A DNA stretch of 64,000 nucleotides, from NCBI RefSeq assembly GCF_009737085.1, contig NZ_WOVL01000014.1, positions 62,001-126,000 on the forward strand. The letters are read 5' to 3'. Origin of the DNA: Paenibacillus sp. NEAU-GSW1. GTDB taxonomy: Bacteria > Bacillota > Bacilli > Paenibacillales > Paenibacillaceae. Of this stretch, positions 9,582 through 18,512 are shown one piece after another. A model generated the notes under the pieces. That model ran no database searches. It saw only the letters and a program-made list of their open reading frames with translations, and was not told the DNA's origin. The stretch's first letter is position 1. Every line of letters begins with the position of its first letter. The position numbers and the translations under genes are program-made.

Positions 9582-10509
9582 TGAGCTAAAGGGACGGATC
9601 GTGAAGGCGCTTAGCGGTTATTATTATGTGCTGCCGGACGCCGATGCGGGGGATTCCGAGAACGAGGGGCAAGCAACTGTGCAATGCCGCGCGCGCGGCG
9701 TGTTTAAGAAGCGGGGCATTACGCCGCTTGTCGGCGACGATGTGGTATACAGCTTGACGGAGAACGGAGAAGGAACGGTGGAGCAAATACTGCCCCGTTC
9801 CTCCGAGCTTATCCGTCCGCCTGTTGCCAATATCGATCTGGCAATTCTTGTGTTCTCCGTAACGGAGCCGACCTTGAATTTGCAGCTGCTGGACAAGTTT
9901 CTCGTTCATATCGAGCATTCCGGAATCGAGGCTGTGCTTTGTCTCAGCAAGCAGGACTTGGAACGGGACGGCGAATGGACCGAGGAAGCTTCCGAAGCGG
10001 CTGCTGCGGTCAACCGGATCTATCGGGCTATCGGCTACGAAGTATACGGAACGAGCTCGCGGCGCGGAGAAGGAATCGAATCGTTTCACGAGCGGCTTAA
10101 GGGCCATACTGCTGTTTTCGCCGGCCAGTCGGGCGTAGGCAAATCGTCATTGTTAAATGCGATCGTGCCGGGCTTGACGCTGGAGACGAACGAGATCAGC
10201 AACAGGCTGGGCCGCGGCAAGCATACGACGCGCCATGTTGAATTGATCGAGATTGGCGGCGCTTATGTTGCCGATACGCCTGGCTTCAGCCAGCTTGATT
10301 TTGCCGAGCTGGGCATTGAGGATCTCGGCTATTGCTTCCGCGAAATGCGGGAGCTGTCGCCAGACTGCAAATTCCGCGCCTGCACCCATGTGCATGAGCC
10401 GGGCTGCGCCGTGCTGAAAGCGGTCGAGGATGGCTCGATCGCAAGCAGCAGACATCAGCATTATGTTGCCTTTTTAACCGAAATGAAAGAGAAAAAGCGG
10501 AGGTACTGA
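9568..10509 (+). CDS. rsgA: Ribosome small-subunit GTPase RsgA
   Basis: Circularly permuted GTPase that checks late 30S subunit maturation. Order: N-terminal OB-fold, then G4 (LSKQD), then G1 Walker [10 protein letters not shown] (Lys192), then G3 DTPGF. A C-terminal zinc finger follows, with conserved Cys/His in [15 protein letters not shown]. Two in-frame ATGs (9547 and 9568) each have a possible ribosome site; 9568 (GGAGAG, 7-bp spacing, 313 aa) is closer to the B. subtilis length. The gene overlaps the end of prkC. Confidence 0.95.
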   Translation: MSSNNELKGRIVKALSGYYYVLPDADAGDSENEGQATVQCRARGVFKKRGITPLVGDDVVYSLTENGEGTVEQILPRSSELIRPPVANIDLAILVFSVTEPTLNLQLLDKFLVHIEHSGIEAVLCLSKQDLERDGEWTEEASEAAAAVNRIYRAIGYEVYGTSSRRGEGIESFHERLKGHTAVFAGQSGVGKSSLLNAIVPGLTLETNEISNRLGRGKHTTRHVELIEIGGAYVADTPGFSQLDFAELGIEDLGYCFREMRELSPDCKFRACTHVHEPGCAVLKAVEDGSIASSRHQHYVAFLTEMKEKKRRY

Positions 10510-10514
10510 CTGTA

Positions 10515-11159
10515 ATGGCTATTATCGCACCATCGATTTTATCGGCGGATTTCGCCAAGCTTGGAGAAGAAATTAAAGAGGCGGACCGTGCCGGAGCGGA
10601 TTGGATTCATGTCGACGTCATGGACGGGCAATTCGTGCCGAATCTGACTTTCGGACCGCCTGTCATCGGCGCGGTACGTTCGGCGACAAAGCTGCCGTTT
10701 GACGTGCATTTGATGATCGAGCGCCCTGAGCTTTCGATCGCCAGCTATGCGGCTGCGGGAGCGGACCGGATTACAGTTCACGCGGAAGCATGCCTTCACC
10801 TGCACCGGACGGTTCATCAGATTAAAGAGCTGGGCCTGCCGGCGGGGGTCGCGCTTAATCCGGCAACTCCGTTATCGGCGATCGAGAACATTGTAGACGA
10901 TCTGGATCTCGTTCTTATTATGACGGTTAACCCCGGCTTTGGCGGACAATCGTTTATCCGGCAATCGCTGGAGAAGCTTCGTCAGCTTCGTCAAATGCTA
11001 AATGTTCGCGGCCTTGGCCATGTGCATGTGCAAGTGGACGGCGGCATTAACAGCGAAACAGCCAAGCTCGTCGTTGAAGCTGGCGCGAACGTGCTCGTTG
11101 CCGGCAATGCCGTGTTCGGGGAGAAAGATCGCGCAGCGGCAATCGCCGCGCTCCGATAG
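10515..11159 (+). CDS. rpe: Ribulose-phosphate 3-epimerase
   Basis: Interconverts ribulose 5-phosphate and xylulose 5-phosphate in the pentose phosphate pathway. A 214-residue TIM barrel with the family motifs [22 protein letters not shown] (metal ligands His and Asp), [16 protein letters not shown] (phosphate loop) and QVDGGI. It follows rsgA by 5 bp, and GGAGGTACTG upstream is the ribosome site. In Bacillus thiN follows; here a small membrane protein gene takes that place. Confidence 0.97.
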   Translation: MAIIAPSILSADFAKLGEEIKEADRAGADWIHVDVMDGQFVPNLTFGPPVIGAVRSATKLPFDVHLMIERPELSIASYAAAGADRITVHAEACLHLHRTVHQIKELGLPAGVALNPATPLSAIENIVDDLDLVLIMTVNPGFGGQSFIRQSLEKLRQLRQMLNVRGLGHVHVQVDGGINSETAKLVVEAGANVLVAGNAVFGEKDRAAAIAALR

Positions 11160-11171
11160 GAGGGACGTCCT

Positions 11172-11483
11172 TTGGCTATGAAGGACCCGTCAGAGCAATT
11201 CGAAGAGCCGAAATGGAAGACGGCGATATGGGTCATTTTGTATGCGGCTGCTTCCGGCGTGCTGCTTGGCCTGTTTTCGATCTTGACTGCGGTTGTGAAG
11301 TTTATTTTCTCGCTGCTGGCGCTGTTCCTCGTTCTCCGCTTTTTCAAACGGTATGAGCGATGGGGCGCAAGGGGAGCATTCATTGCAACCGCGCTGGTGT
11401 TCTTTTTTATTTTTCTTGTTTGTTACTCTGCCTACTTCTACATGACAACAAATGATCCAAGCGTCGCTTCTCCATCCGTATAA
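11172..11483 (+). CDS. Small membrane protein of unknown function
   Basis: 103 residues, TTG start 7 bp after AGGAGGG. It has an acidic/charged N-terminus (about 15 residues), two hydrophobic segments around 18-62, a basic KRYERWG loop, and a third hydrophobic segment around 70-92. No known domain is recognised. It directly follows rpe in the same transcription unit, at the position where thiN lies in B. subtilis, but it is unrelated to thiamine pyrophosphokinase. Confidence is good that it is a gene, low for any role. Confidence 0.75.
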   Translation: MAMKDPSEQFEEPKWKTAIWVILYAAASGVLLGLFSILTAVVKFIFSLLALFLVLRFFKRYERWGARGAFIATALVFFFIFLVCYSAYFYMTTNDPSVASPSV

Positions 11484-11537
11484 CCGCGGTTTTGTGGGCG
11501 TTTGCAATGGAATAGGACGACTATATGGCGCATAGGA

Positions 11538-11577
11538 TGGTTACATGAACGAAGGTTCGTGTAGCCATTTTTTTTTA
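11538..11577 (+). terminator. Rho-independent terminator after the rpe operon
   Basis: Stem of 13 bp (TGGTTACATGAAC pairing with GTTCGTGTAGCCA, including G-U pairs) with loop GAAG, followed by nine T residues. It closes the long prpC-to-11483 unit before spoVM. Confidence 0.85.
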
Positions 11578-11687
11578 CACCGCTAATGGAAGGCGTTAGC
11601 CGCTGGCGTGTGACGATCGCGAGGATGGCCGCGACATTCAAAAGGATTAGATCAACGTACGACGAGTTGTCTGGGGAGGGATGGGGC

Positions 11688-11768
11688 ATGAAATTTTACA
11701 CGATCAAGCTGCCGAAATTTTTGGGCGGGTTCGTCAAAGCTATATTGAATACGTTCCAAAAAAATTAG
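11688..11768 (+). CDS. spoVM: Stage V sporulation protein M (SpoVM), 26 residues
   Basis: The 26-residue amphipathic peptide starts MKFYTIKLPKFLGG and closely matches B. subtilis SpoVM, including the Pro in the N-terminal third that the protein needs to recognise membrane curvature. SpoVM sits on the convex forespore membrane and anchors the SpoIVA ATPase, the base of the spore coat. The ribosome site GGGGAGGG lies 7 bp upstream of the ATG. The position between rpe and rpmB is the same as in Bacillus. It is short enough to be missed by default gene callers. Confidence 0.95.
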   Translation: MKFYTIKLPKFLGGFVKAILNTFQKN

Positions 11769-11812
11769 GACTGCAGCAGCCTTCGGCAAAGATCGTGGTT
11801 TATACGAAAAAA

Positions 11813-11842
11813 AAGCACCTGAAGGCTCAGGTGCTTTTTTAC
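11813..11842. terminator. Bidirectional terminator between spoVM and rpmB
   Basis: Ten-bp stem AAGCACCTGA/TCAGGTGCTT with loop AGGC, flanked by A-rich sequence on the left and T on the right. It can therefore stop transcription from both convergent genes. Confidence 0.88.
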
Positions 11843-11887
11843 GTTGGCCGCTCGCCGCCGGATTGCTCCAGGGGAAGGCCATAAAAA

Positions 11888-12076
11888 TTATACGCGAGTA
11901 ACTTTGCCGGATTTCAGCGCGCGAGTGCTGACGTAAACGCGTTTCGGTTTGCCGTCAACCAAGATGCGAACCTTCTGCACGTTTACACCCCAAGAACGAC
12001 GGTTTTTGTTGTTAGCGTGGGATACGTGGTTGCCTGTACCAGGCGATTTGCCAGTAATGAAACATTTGCGGGACAT
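11888..12076 (-). CDS. rpmB: 50S ribosomal protein L28
   Basis: 62-residue ribosomal protein beginning [10 protein letters not shown] and ending [10 protein letters not shown], matching Bacillus L28 over its full length. The ribosome site is GGAGGTG upstream on the minus strand. As in B. subtilis, it points against yloU-yloV. Only one Cys remains, so this is the zinc-free form of L28. Confidence 0.97.
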   Translation of the reverse strand: MSRKCFITGKSPGTGNHVSHANNKNRRSWGVNVQKVRILVDGKPKRVYVSTRALKSGKVTRV

Positions 12077-12122
12077 GTGTACACCTCCTTCAAAAGCCTA
12101 CTTCGTTAGCATGCGCTTTAAG

Positions 12123-12170
12123 TTTTGCGTCTCGGAGCTGCGCTTCAGCCGAAGCGGCTCCAGCGCAAAA
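12123..12170 (-). promoter_or_regulatory. Strong stem-loop in the rpmB 5' leader
   Basis: On the minus strand the leader between the likely promoter (12293-12321) and rpmB contains a long, nearly continuous hairpin. Outer arms TTTTGCG/CGCAAAA and inner arms GGAGCCGCTTC/GAAGCGCAGCTCC surround an apical GGCT loop. No T run follows, so it is not a terminator. It may be a binding site for autoregulation by L28 or a stability element (inference). Nothing else gene-like is seen in 12077-12494. Confidence 0.55.
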
Positions 12171-12292
12171 CGGCATGGTTGCATGAGCGATAAAGTTTGT
12201 GCGTGCTGCATTCAATTTCGAAAAGAACTTTAAGAAAGCAACCATGGCTTGTATGAACCGAGAGAAAAGCCTGCACATAAACACACTTGAAT

Positions 12293-12321
12293 ATCGTATC
12301 ACAATTGTCTCGGTACAGCAA
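12293..12321 (-). promoter_or_regulatory. Probable sigma-A promoter of rpmB
   Basis: On the minus strand TTGCTG (12316-12321) and TACGAT (12293-12298) are separated by exactly 17 bp, which fits a vegetative promoter. The transcript would have a leader of about 210 nt containing the stem-loop at 12123-12170. Confidence 0.5.
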
Positions 12322-12494
12322 CTTAAAAAGTGCCGGAGACCGGAACATTTTCAGATAGGCGAATAAACGTTTTTGCAGGCGCACTTCTCTATAAGCAAGG
12401 TTTATAGTACAATGGTATATAGTCCATAATATACACAATAAGGAGTGACTTTGAGTTCCACTCAAAGATCCTGATGTAAGGAGTGTTATCTTCC

Positions 12495-12851
12495 ATGCCA
12501 CTGCAATTAAGCACTGAACTTGGACAAATTTTCGTAACCGATAATTGCATTGCCGTCATAGCAGGCTCCGCAGCCATGGATTGTTATGGATTGGTCGGGA
12601 TGGCGTCCCGCAAGCAGCTGAAGGACGGCATTGCCGAGCTGCTTGGAAGAGATAATATGTCCAGGGGCGTTGAAGTGCGAAGAGAAAATGACAAGCTGCA
12701 AATTGATTTGCACATCATCGTTAGCTACGGAACGAAAATTTCCGAAGTCGCTCATAACATTCAGTCAAAAGTGAAGTATGTGCTTAACGAAGTCATTGGC
12801 CTGCAAGTCGATCAGGTTCATATATTTGTTCAAGACGTAAGGGTATCATAG
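12495..12851 (+). CDS. yloU: Asp23/Gls24 family envelope stress protein (YloU)
   Basis: 118 residues of the Asp23/Gls24 family (PF03780), cytosolic proteins often bound to the membrane by a partner. The conserved core is visible as the VRRENDKLQIDLHIIVSYG and IQSKVKYVLNE segments. AAGGAG lies 11 bp upstream of the ATG. The leader carries a small hairpin, CTTTGAG/CTCAAAG at 12449-12467. It is followed 27 bp later by yloV, the conserved partner; in several Firmicutes the pair is linked to fatty-acid or envelope metabolism. Confidence 0.93.
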   Translation: MPLQLSTELGQIFVTDNCIAVIAGSAAMDCYGLVGMASRKQLKDGIAELLGRDNMSRGVEVRRENDKLQIDLHIIVSYGTKISEVAHNIQSKVKYVLNEVIGLQVDQVHIFVQDVRVS

Positions 12852-12878
12852 TCATAGTAGCAGGAAGGGGAATTGTCG

Positions 12879-14681
12879 TTGAGTAAGCGCTCCATTAACG
12901 GATCTGATTTTACCGCCATGGCACTGCTCGGTGCGGATTATTTACAACGAAATGTAGACCGGGTGAATGCATTGAATGTGTTCCCGGTGCCTGACGGAGA
13001 TACGGGAACGAATATGAATCTTACGATTGTATCGGGGGTTCGCGAGCTTCGGAGCAAGCCTTCGGCGCATCTTGGCAAGGCGACTGAAGCTTTGTCCAAA
13101 GGATTGCTGATGGGTGCAAGAGGCAATTCCGGCGTTATTTTGTCCCAGCTGTTCCGGGGCTTCTCCAAAGCGCTGGCTGCTCATGAAGAAGCCGGACCGG
13201 TTCAAATTGCCGCAGCGCTTCAGAATGGTGTCGATATGGCCTACAAGGCAGTCGTCAAGCCGGTTGAAGGGACTATACTTACCGTTGCAAAAGAAGCGGC
13301 CAAGCATGCGGTGCAATTCGCCCGCCGCACGAACGACGTCGTCGAATTGATGCGCGAGGTGCATGCGAAGGCGAACGAAGCGCTGCAACGCACGCCAGAG
13401 CAGCTTCCGATCTTGAAACAAGTCGGAGTTGTCGATTCGGGCGGCCAAGGGCTGGTCTTCATTTATGAAGGCTTTGTCCATAGCTTGAACGAAGCTGAGA
13501 ACGGAATGCTGCAAGATGCTTATCCGATTCAATCGGAGGCGGCGGCTCCTGAGGAAGTGGCAGTTGCCCAACCGATTGTAGAGCCGAGGCTGACAGCGTC
13601 GCCAACTTCTGCGCAATCGCGCCTGTCGACGGAAGCGATTGAGTTTTTATACGATATGGAGTTCTTCATCAACCGCAAATTAGGCGGGAAAGCTGTGCCG
13701 TTTTTTGATGAATCCGCTTTCAAAAAAGCGTTGGAAAAGGACGGCGATTCCATTCTCGTCATAGTGGATGACGATATTATCAAAGTGCATGTCCATTCCC
13801 GCCGTCCCGGCGATGTGCTTAACTTGGCGCTGCCGTACGGCGAGTTGACGGATATGCATATATTGAACATGCGCGAGCAGCATCGCGATCTGCTGGAACA
13901 CGAGCCTTCTGCTGAGCCGTTTGCTCCTGTTGCCGAATACGCGCTGACTGGCGATATTTCGTCGGCTGAGCTGCTGGCAGGCTCGTCTGCGCAAGGCGTT
14001 CCGCCGGAGCAGGTTCATGAGTGGGCGCCGTTTGGCATCATCGCGGTAGCGATGGGCGAGGGCATTTCGAACATTTTCCTCGGCAACGAGGTTGATATTG
14101 TGCTCTCCGGCGGTCAAACGATGAATCCGAGCACGGAAGATTTCGTGAAGGCGATTGAGTCGCTTCCTGCGGAGCATATTTACTTGCTCCCGAACAACGG
14201 CAACATTATTCTTGCAGCTGAACAAGCTGCGGAGCTCAGCGAGCGCAACGTAACCGTCATTCCAACGAAGACGATTCCGCAGGGGCTTGCGGCATTGCTT
14301 GCTTTCAAGGAAGACGAGAGCGCCGAGCGCAACGCCGCATGGATGAAAAATGCGGCCGAGCAGGTGCTGTCTGGACAAGTAACGCACGCGGTGCGCGATA
14401 CGTCGATTGACGGCATCGATATTCGCGAAGGCGACTATATCGGCATTAAGGAGAAAGCGATCGTTGCTTCATCGAAGGAGCTGCAGGACGCTTGCCGTCT
14501 GCTGCTTGCCAGCATGCTGGAGTCTGGCGGCGACCTGGTAACGGTTCTGACCGGAGAAGACGCGGAGGATGGCGAGACGGAAGCGCTGTGCGCATGGGTT
14601 GCCGAGACGTATCCGGATGCGGAGCTTGAGGTGCATGACGGCGGACAGCCGCTTTACCCTTATTTGTTTGCAGTCGAGTAA
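12879..14681 (+). CDS. fakA: DhaL-domain kinase FakA / YloV
   Basis: ATP-binding subunit of the fatty acid kinase that phosphorylates FakB-bound exogenous fatty acids. The 600-residue protein has an N-terminal DhaL domain (about 1-200) with VFPVPDGDTGTNM (Mg-ATP ligands) and MGARGNSGVILSQ, a middle linker and a C-terminal two-lobed domain of the YloV type. A TTG at 12879 lies 8 bp after GGAAGGGG; another TTG at 12873 is too close. The DegV protein encoded next is the expected FakB partner. The name is from family knowledge. Confidence 0.9.
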   Translation: MSKRSINGSDFTAMALLGADYLQRNVDRVNALNVFPVPDGDTGTNMNLTIVSGVRELRSKPSAHLGKATEALSKGLLMGARGNSGVILSQLFRGFSKALAAHEEAGPVQIAAALQNGVDMAYKAVVKPVEGTILTVAKEAAKHAVQFARRTNDVVELMREVHAKANEALQRTPEQLPILKQVGVVDSGGQGLVFIYEGFVHSLNEAENGMLQDAYPIQSEAAAPEEVAVAQPIVEPRLTASPTSAQSRLSTEAIEFLYDMEFFINRKLGGKAVPFFDESAFKKALEKDGDSILVIVDDDIIKVHVHSRRPGDVLNLALPYGELTDMHILNMREQHRDLLEHEPSAEPFAPVAEYALTGDISSAELLAGSSAQGVPPEQVHEWAPFGIIAVAMGEGISNIFLGNEVDIVLSGGQTMNPSTEDFVKAIESLPAEHIYLLPNNGNIILAAEQAAELSERNVTVIPTKTIPQGLAALLAFKEDESAERNAAWMKNAAEQVLSGQVTHAVRDTSIDGIDIREGDYIGIKEKAIVASSKELQDACRLLLASMLESGGDLVTVLTGEDAEDGETEALCAWVAETYPDAELEVHDGGQPLYPYLFAVE

Positions 14682-14720
14682 CGATTGCGGGTTTGGAATG
14701 ATGTGGGGGAGGTAGAACGT

Positions 14721-15575
14721 ATGGGGAAGGTTCGAGTAGTCGTCGACAGCACTAGCGATATTCCGGCTAACGTACGCGCAGAGCTAGGCATCGAGATGGT
14801 ATCCCTTAAGGTGCTGTTTGGCGAAGAAACGTATATGGACGCCGTGACGATCAGCTCCGAGCAGTTTTACGAGAAGCTGGCGGTCTCACCGGTTATGCCG
14901 ACGACTTCGCAGCCTACGCCTTCCGAATTTCAGGAAGCGTATGAGCGGGTGTTAGAGCAGGATCCAGGCGCGTCTATTATCGTAATTACGCTGTCGGGAG
15001 CGGTTAGCGGCACGTACCAATCGGCATTGATCGGAAAGTCGATGTTGGAGGAAGAGGCCGATATTACGGTCATCGACAGCAAGTCGGCTTCGTACGGCGC
15101 GGGCATGCGGGCAGTTGCTGCGGCTCGAATGGCGGCGGAAGGCCGTTCGAAAGCAGACATACTGGCGGAAATTGCGCGGATGTCAACAGATACGGAGCTT
15201 TTCTTTCTGGTAGATACGCTGGAATATTTGCAGAAGGGCGGCCGTATCGGCAGAGCTTCGGCGCTGATTGGCTCTATTCTTAATATTAAGCCGATCTTGT
15301 CCTTAGACAAGGAAGGCACGGTGTATTCGGTCGATAAGCAGCGCGGCACGAAAAAAGCGATGGCCCGCATTTTAGAGATGCTGGATCAGGCGTTCGGCAA
15401 CGATCCTGTAAACGTAACGATCGCATGGACCCATGGCGATGCAATCGCTATGGAGCTGTGCGAGCAGGTGAAGAGCCGGTTCAACGTGCAGTCGGTCGAT
15501 TTTACAACCATCGGAGCGGTCGTAGGTGTGCATGTCGGCCCTGGCACATCCGCCGTGTTTATGAGCAGAGTGTGA
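14721..15575 (+). CDS. DegV family fatty-acid-binding protein (FakB-like)
   Basis: 284 residues beginning MGKVRVVVDSTSDIP, the DegV signature. It also has MPTTSQPTPSEF (fatty-acid carboxylate contact), TLSGAVSGTYQSA, and the C-terminal GAVVGVHVGPG loop. DegV proteins hold a fatty acid in a closed pocket and present it to FakA. Being directly downstream of the FakA gene supports this role. The start is set by GGGGAGG 8 bp upstream; the open frame before it is only leader. In B. subtilis this slot holds sdaAB-sdaAA. Confidence 0.9.
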   Translation: MGKVRVVVDSTSDIPANVRAELGIEMVSLKVLFGEETYMDAVTISSEQFYEKLAVSPVMPTTSQPTPSEFQEAYERVLEQDPGASIIVITLSGAVSGTYQSALIGKSMLEEEADITVIDSKSASYGAGMRAVAAARMAAEGRSKADILAEIARMSTDTELFFLVDTLEYLQKGGRIGRASALIGSILNIKPILSLDKEGTVYSVDKQRGTKKAMARILEMLDQAFGNDPVNVTIAWTHGDAIAMELCEQVKSRFNVQSVDFTTIGAVVGVHVGPGTSAVFMSRV

Positions 15576-15586
15576 GGTAGATTACG

Positions 15587-17647
15587 ATGAAGCTGGATGA
15601 AATTTCGGTCCGGCAAATTAAAGGCGTGAGCGCTCAGAAGGAACAGGAGCTTCACGCCTTTGGCGTTCAGACGGTCGCCGATTTGCTGGACTATTTTCCA
15701 TATCGATATGAGGATTATCGGATTCGCGAGCTTGGCGAGGCCAAGGATGGCGAGAAAATAACGGTGCAGGGCATTATACGCGGCAACGGCATTCTGCAGC
15801 GTTACGGTAAAGGCAAGTCACGGCTTACGTGCAAAATTGAAGTGGAACACGCACTGGTGACGGGCGTATGGTTCAATCGGCCTTTTTTGCAAAGCCATAT
15901 GGTTCCGGGCCGGGAAATTATGATTACGGGCAAGTGGGAGCAGCATCGGCTGCAGATGACGGTCTCGGAATCGGAATTTCTCGATAAAGAGGGAACCGGG
16001 AAGGCTTCCAAATCAGGAACGCTGCAGCCGATTTATTCGGTCGGAGGCAGCATTACGCAGTCATGGATGCGCAAGACGATCGGACAAGCGCTGGCGCAAT
16101 TCGGAGCGATGCTCGAGGAAGCGCTGCCGCATGAGCTGACGGAGCGGCACCGGTTAATGCCGCGGCGGGACGCTGTGCTGCAGATTCACCAGCCTGGCGA
16201 TATTCGCGAGGGGCAAGAGGCGCGGCGGCGCATGGTCTACGAGGAGCTGTTTCTGTTTCAGGTGAAGCTGCAGGCGTACCGGGCGCTCAATCGCAAGCGG
16301 GGAGACGGCATTGTACATAAAGTAAACGGCGAGACGATTCGGCAGTTTGCCGCTACGCTTCCTTTCGAGCTGACGGATGCGCAGAAGAAGGTCGTCAATG
16401 AAATTATGACCGATATGCGCCATCCTGCGGCGATGAACCGGCTGCTGCAGGGCGATGTCGGCTCGGGCAAGACGGTTGTAGCTGCCATCGCGTTGTACTG
16501 CACCGTTAAAGCGGGGCATCAGGGAGCGCTTATGGTGCCGACGGAAATTTTGGCGGAGCAGCATTTGCGCTCGCTGCAGAAGCTGTTCGACGGCACCGGC
16601 ATCGAGGTTGGGCTGCTGACTGGCAGCCTGACGGAGCGGAAGCGCCGGGATTTGCTTGCCGGGCTGCAAATGGGGATGATTGATATCGTCGTCGGCACGC
16701 ATGCGCTTATTCAAGACGACGTGTTTTTTCGCAGCCTAGGTCTTGTCGTAACGGACGAGCAGCATCGCTTTGGCGTCAATCAGCGAAGCGTGCTGCGCCG
16801 CAAAGGGCTTAATCCCGACGTGCTGACGATGACGGCGACGCCGATTCCGCGCACGCTTGCGATTACGGCGTTTGGCGATATGGACGTATCGACGATTCGC
16901 GAGCGGCCGCATGGGCGCAAGCCGATCAAGACATATTGGGTGAAGCACGGGATGATGGACCGCGTGCTTGGCTTTATTCGCCGCGAGGTCGACGAGGGAA
17001 GGCAGGCATACGTCATTTGTCCGCTGATCGAGGAATCGGACAAGCTGGATGTGCAAAACGCGATTGACCTGTTCGTGCAAATGCAGCAGGCTTTTCCCGA
17101 TTTGAAGGTCGGCTTGCTGCACGGCCGGCTGTCCGCGGCGGAGAAGGATGCGGTGATGAGCAGCTTCGGCGCGAATGAAACGCAGCTGCTCATTGCGACG
17201 ACGGTCGTCGAGGTTGGCGTTGATGTGCCGAATGCGACGCTCATGATTATTATGGACGCGGAACGATTCGGCTTGTCGCAGCTTCATCAGCTGCGCGGAC
17301 GCGTCGGACGCGGCGCGCACCAGTCGCATTGTATTCTCGTCGCCGATCCGAAGTCGGAGACAGGGCGCGAGCGGATGAAGGTGATGACGGAGACCGACGA
17401 CGGCTTCGAGGTCGCGCGGCGGGATTTGGAGCTGCGCGGGCCGGGCGACTTTTTCGGTACGAAGCAGAGCGGTCTGCCGGAGTTTCGGATCGCCGACATG
17501 GCGTCGGATTTCGAGGAGCTGGAGATGGCTCGCGACGATGCCGCGGAGCTGTGCGCTCTGGACGATTTTTGGACGAATCCCGCTTATGCGCGTGTCCGGG
17601 CCTATTTGCAGAAGGATCAAATTTTTCAGGGCGAGCAGCTGGATTAA
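15587..17647 (+). CDS. recG: ATP-dependent DNA helicase RecG
   Basis: Branched-DNA translocase that regresses stalled forks and processes Holliday junctions. The 686 residues fit the family length. In order: N-terminal wedge (OB-fold) domain, helicase motif I GDVGSGKTVV (residues 289-298), DEQH box at 390-393, TATPIPRT (motif III), and helicase C-terminal domain with QLHQLRGRVGRG (motif VI). A C-terminal TRG-like region ends it. GAGGT ribosome site just upstream. It follows degV by 11 bp. Confidence 0.97.
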   Translation: MKLDEISVRQIKGVSAQKEQELHAFGVQTVADLLDYFPYRYEDYRIRELGEAKDGEKITVQGIIRGNGILQRYGKGKSRLTCKIEVEHALVTGVWFNRPFLQSHMVPGREIMITGKWEQHRLQMTVSESEFLDKEGTGKASKSGTLQPIYSVGGSITQSWMRKTIGQALAQFGAMLEEALPHELTERHRLMPRRDAVLQIHQPGDIREGQEARRRMVYEELFLFQVKLQAYRALNRKRGDGIVHKVNGETIRQFAATLPFELTDAQKKVVNEIMTDMRHPAAMNRLLQGDVGSGKTVVAAIALYCTVKAGHQGALMVPTEILAEQHLRSLQKLFDGTGIEVGLLTGSLTERKRRDLLAGLQMGMIDIVVGTHALIQDDVFFRSLGLVVTDEQHRFGVNQRSVLRRKGLNPDVLTMTATPIPRTLAITAFGDMDVSTIRERPHGRKPIKTYWVKHGMMDRVLGFIRREVDEGRQAYVICPLIEESDKLDVQNAIDLFVQMQQAFPDLKVGLLHGRLSAAEKDAVMSSFGANETQLLIATTVVEVGVDVPNATLMIIMDAERFGLSQLHQLRGRVGRGAHQSHCILVADPKSETGRERMKVMTETDDGFEVARRDLELRGPGDFFGTKQSGLPEFRIADMASDFEELEMARDDAAELCALDDFWTNPAYARVRAYLQKDQIFQGEQLD

Positions 17648-17716
17648 GCAACATCTTCTCCTTTACGGCATATAGTTTAACGATTAGGAATGCCGGATGG
17701 AGGTGTGTGCCCGCCC

Positions 17717-18004
17717 ATGAGTTATCAAAAGTACGGCATTCGGCCGCAACTGGTCGAACGCGTCAAGCTCAAAATGAAAAATCCGGTCATAAAGGACCGG
17801 ATGCGGCTGCTGCTGGGCAACGTAACAAAGTATGATTTGCAGGATCGCTCGAAGGTGAAGAAGCTGGTCAAATCGGCAGCTTCGATTTTGTCGGAGCAGC
17901 TGACGGATACGCAGGAAGATCAGATCATTACTTTTATATTGGCGCAAAAAATAGATCCGAACAATACGTTCCATCTGCTGAAGCTATGGAGCATGTTCCG
18001 ATAG
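17717..18004 (+). CDS. spoVIF: Stage VI sporulation protein F-like (SpoVIF/YjcC family)
   Basis: 95-residue basic helical protein (MSYQKYGIRPQLVERVKLKM...). It resembles the SpoVIF family of sporulation proteins, which in Bacillus is made in the mother cell and acts on spore coat assembly with GerE. GGAGGTG lies 11 bp upstream of the ATG. It is a single gene with its own terminator. Assignment is by overall resemblance, without a decisive motif. Confidence 0.75.
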   Translation: MSYQKYGIRPQLVERVKLKMKNPVIKDRMRLLLGNVTKYDLQDRSKVKKLVKSAASILSEQLTDTQEDQIITFILAQKIDPNNTFHLLKLWSMFR

Positions 18005-18007
18005 CTT

Positions 18008-18042
18008 AAACGGCGAGCCCGATTTCGGGCTCGCCGTTTGTT
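18008..18042 (+). terminator. Terminator after spoVIF
   Basis: Fifteen-bp stem AAACGGCGAGCCCGA/TCGGGCTCGCCGTTT with a 2-nt loop region, followed by GTTTAG. A very stable hairpin directly after the stop codon. Confidence 0.85.
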
Positions 18043-18080
18043 TAGTTGAATTGGCGGTTAAGCGGTGCTGGGAGGGGCGA

Positions 18081-18303
18081 ATTAGCGAAGCTGATTCGCG
18101 GTATAGCGAAACGAGGTTCGTTATGCGGTGTGGTATCCGGATTAGCGAACCTGATTCGCAGTATAGCGAAACGAGGTTCGTTATGCGGTGTGGTATCCGG
18201 ATTAGCGAAGCTGATTCGCAGTATAGCGAAACGAGGTTCGTTATGCGGTGTGGTATCCGGATTAGCGAAGCTGATTCGCAGTATAGCGAAACGAGGTTCG
18301 TTA
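18081..18303. repeat. Tandem 60-bp repeat, about 3.7 copies
   Basis: Units start at 18081, 18141, 18201 and 18261. Copies differ at only one or two bases (GCGAAG or GCGAAC after ATTA; GCG or GCA before GTATAG). Each unit holds two small inverted repeats, GCGAA-N5-TTCGC and CGAA-N6-TTCG. The period is a multiple of three, so several frames stay open through it, but there is no ribosome site and no supporting protein family. It is most likely non-coding. Confidence 0.9.
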
Positions 18304-18480
18304 TTGGGCAGTTTATTGGAGCTCGTGAGCCAATAGCGAACGATATTTCGCTATTAGCGAAAGTTGTTTCACCAATAGCGTAACTGGGTTCGTTGTCCGT
18401 AGAAATCTGCGCCAAAGTAATCTCAACAGCGAACTTGGCTTCGCAATACAGCGAAGCGGGTTCGCTGTTCGCTCTTCATG
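18304..18480. repeat. Degenerate continuation of the GCGAA/TTCGC repeat
   Basis: After the exact repeats, the motif AGCGAA...TTCGCT recurs at irregular spacing, as in AGCGAACTTGGCTTCGC and AGCGAAGCGGGTTCGCT. It looks like older, diverged copies of the palindromic sub-units. No gene is seen between spoVIF and the SRAP gene. Confidence 0.6.
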
Positions 18481-18512
18481 AGACCGAGGCGGCAAAGTCG
18501 CCGCCAATACTA

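Noticed and set aside
18081-18303. Possible CRISPR array
   Set aside because: The whole 60-bp unit repeats with no variable spacer, and no cas gene is nearby; it is a plain tandem repeat.
18046-18383. Open frames on both strands through the 60-bp repeat (about 96-143 residues)
   Set aside because: They are open only because the period is a multiple of three. There is no ribosome site, both strands are open equally, and the product is just the repeat; coding is unlikely.
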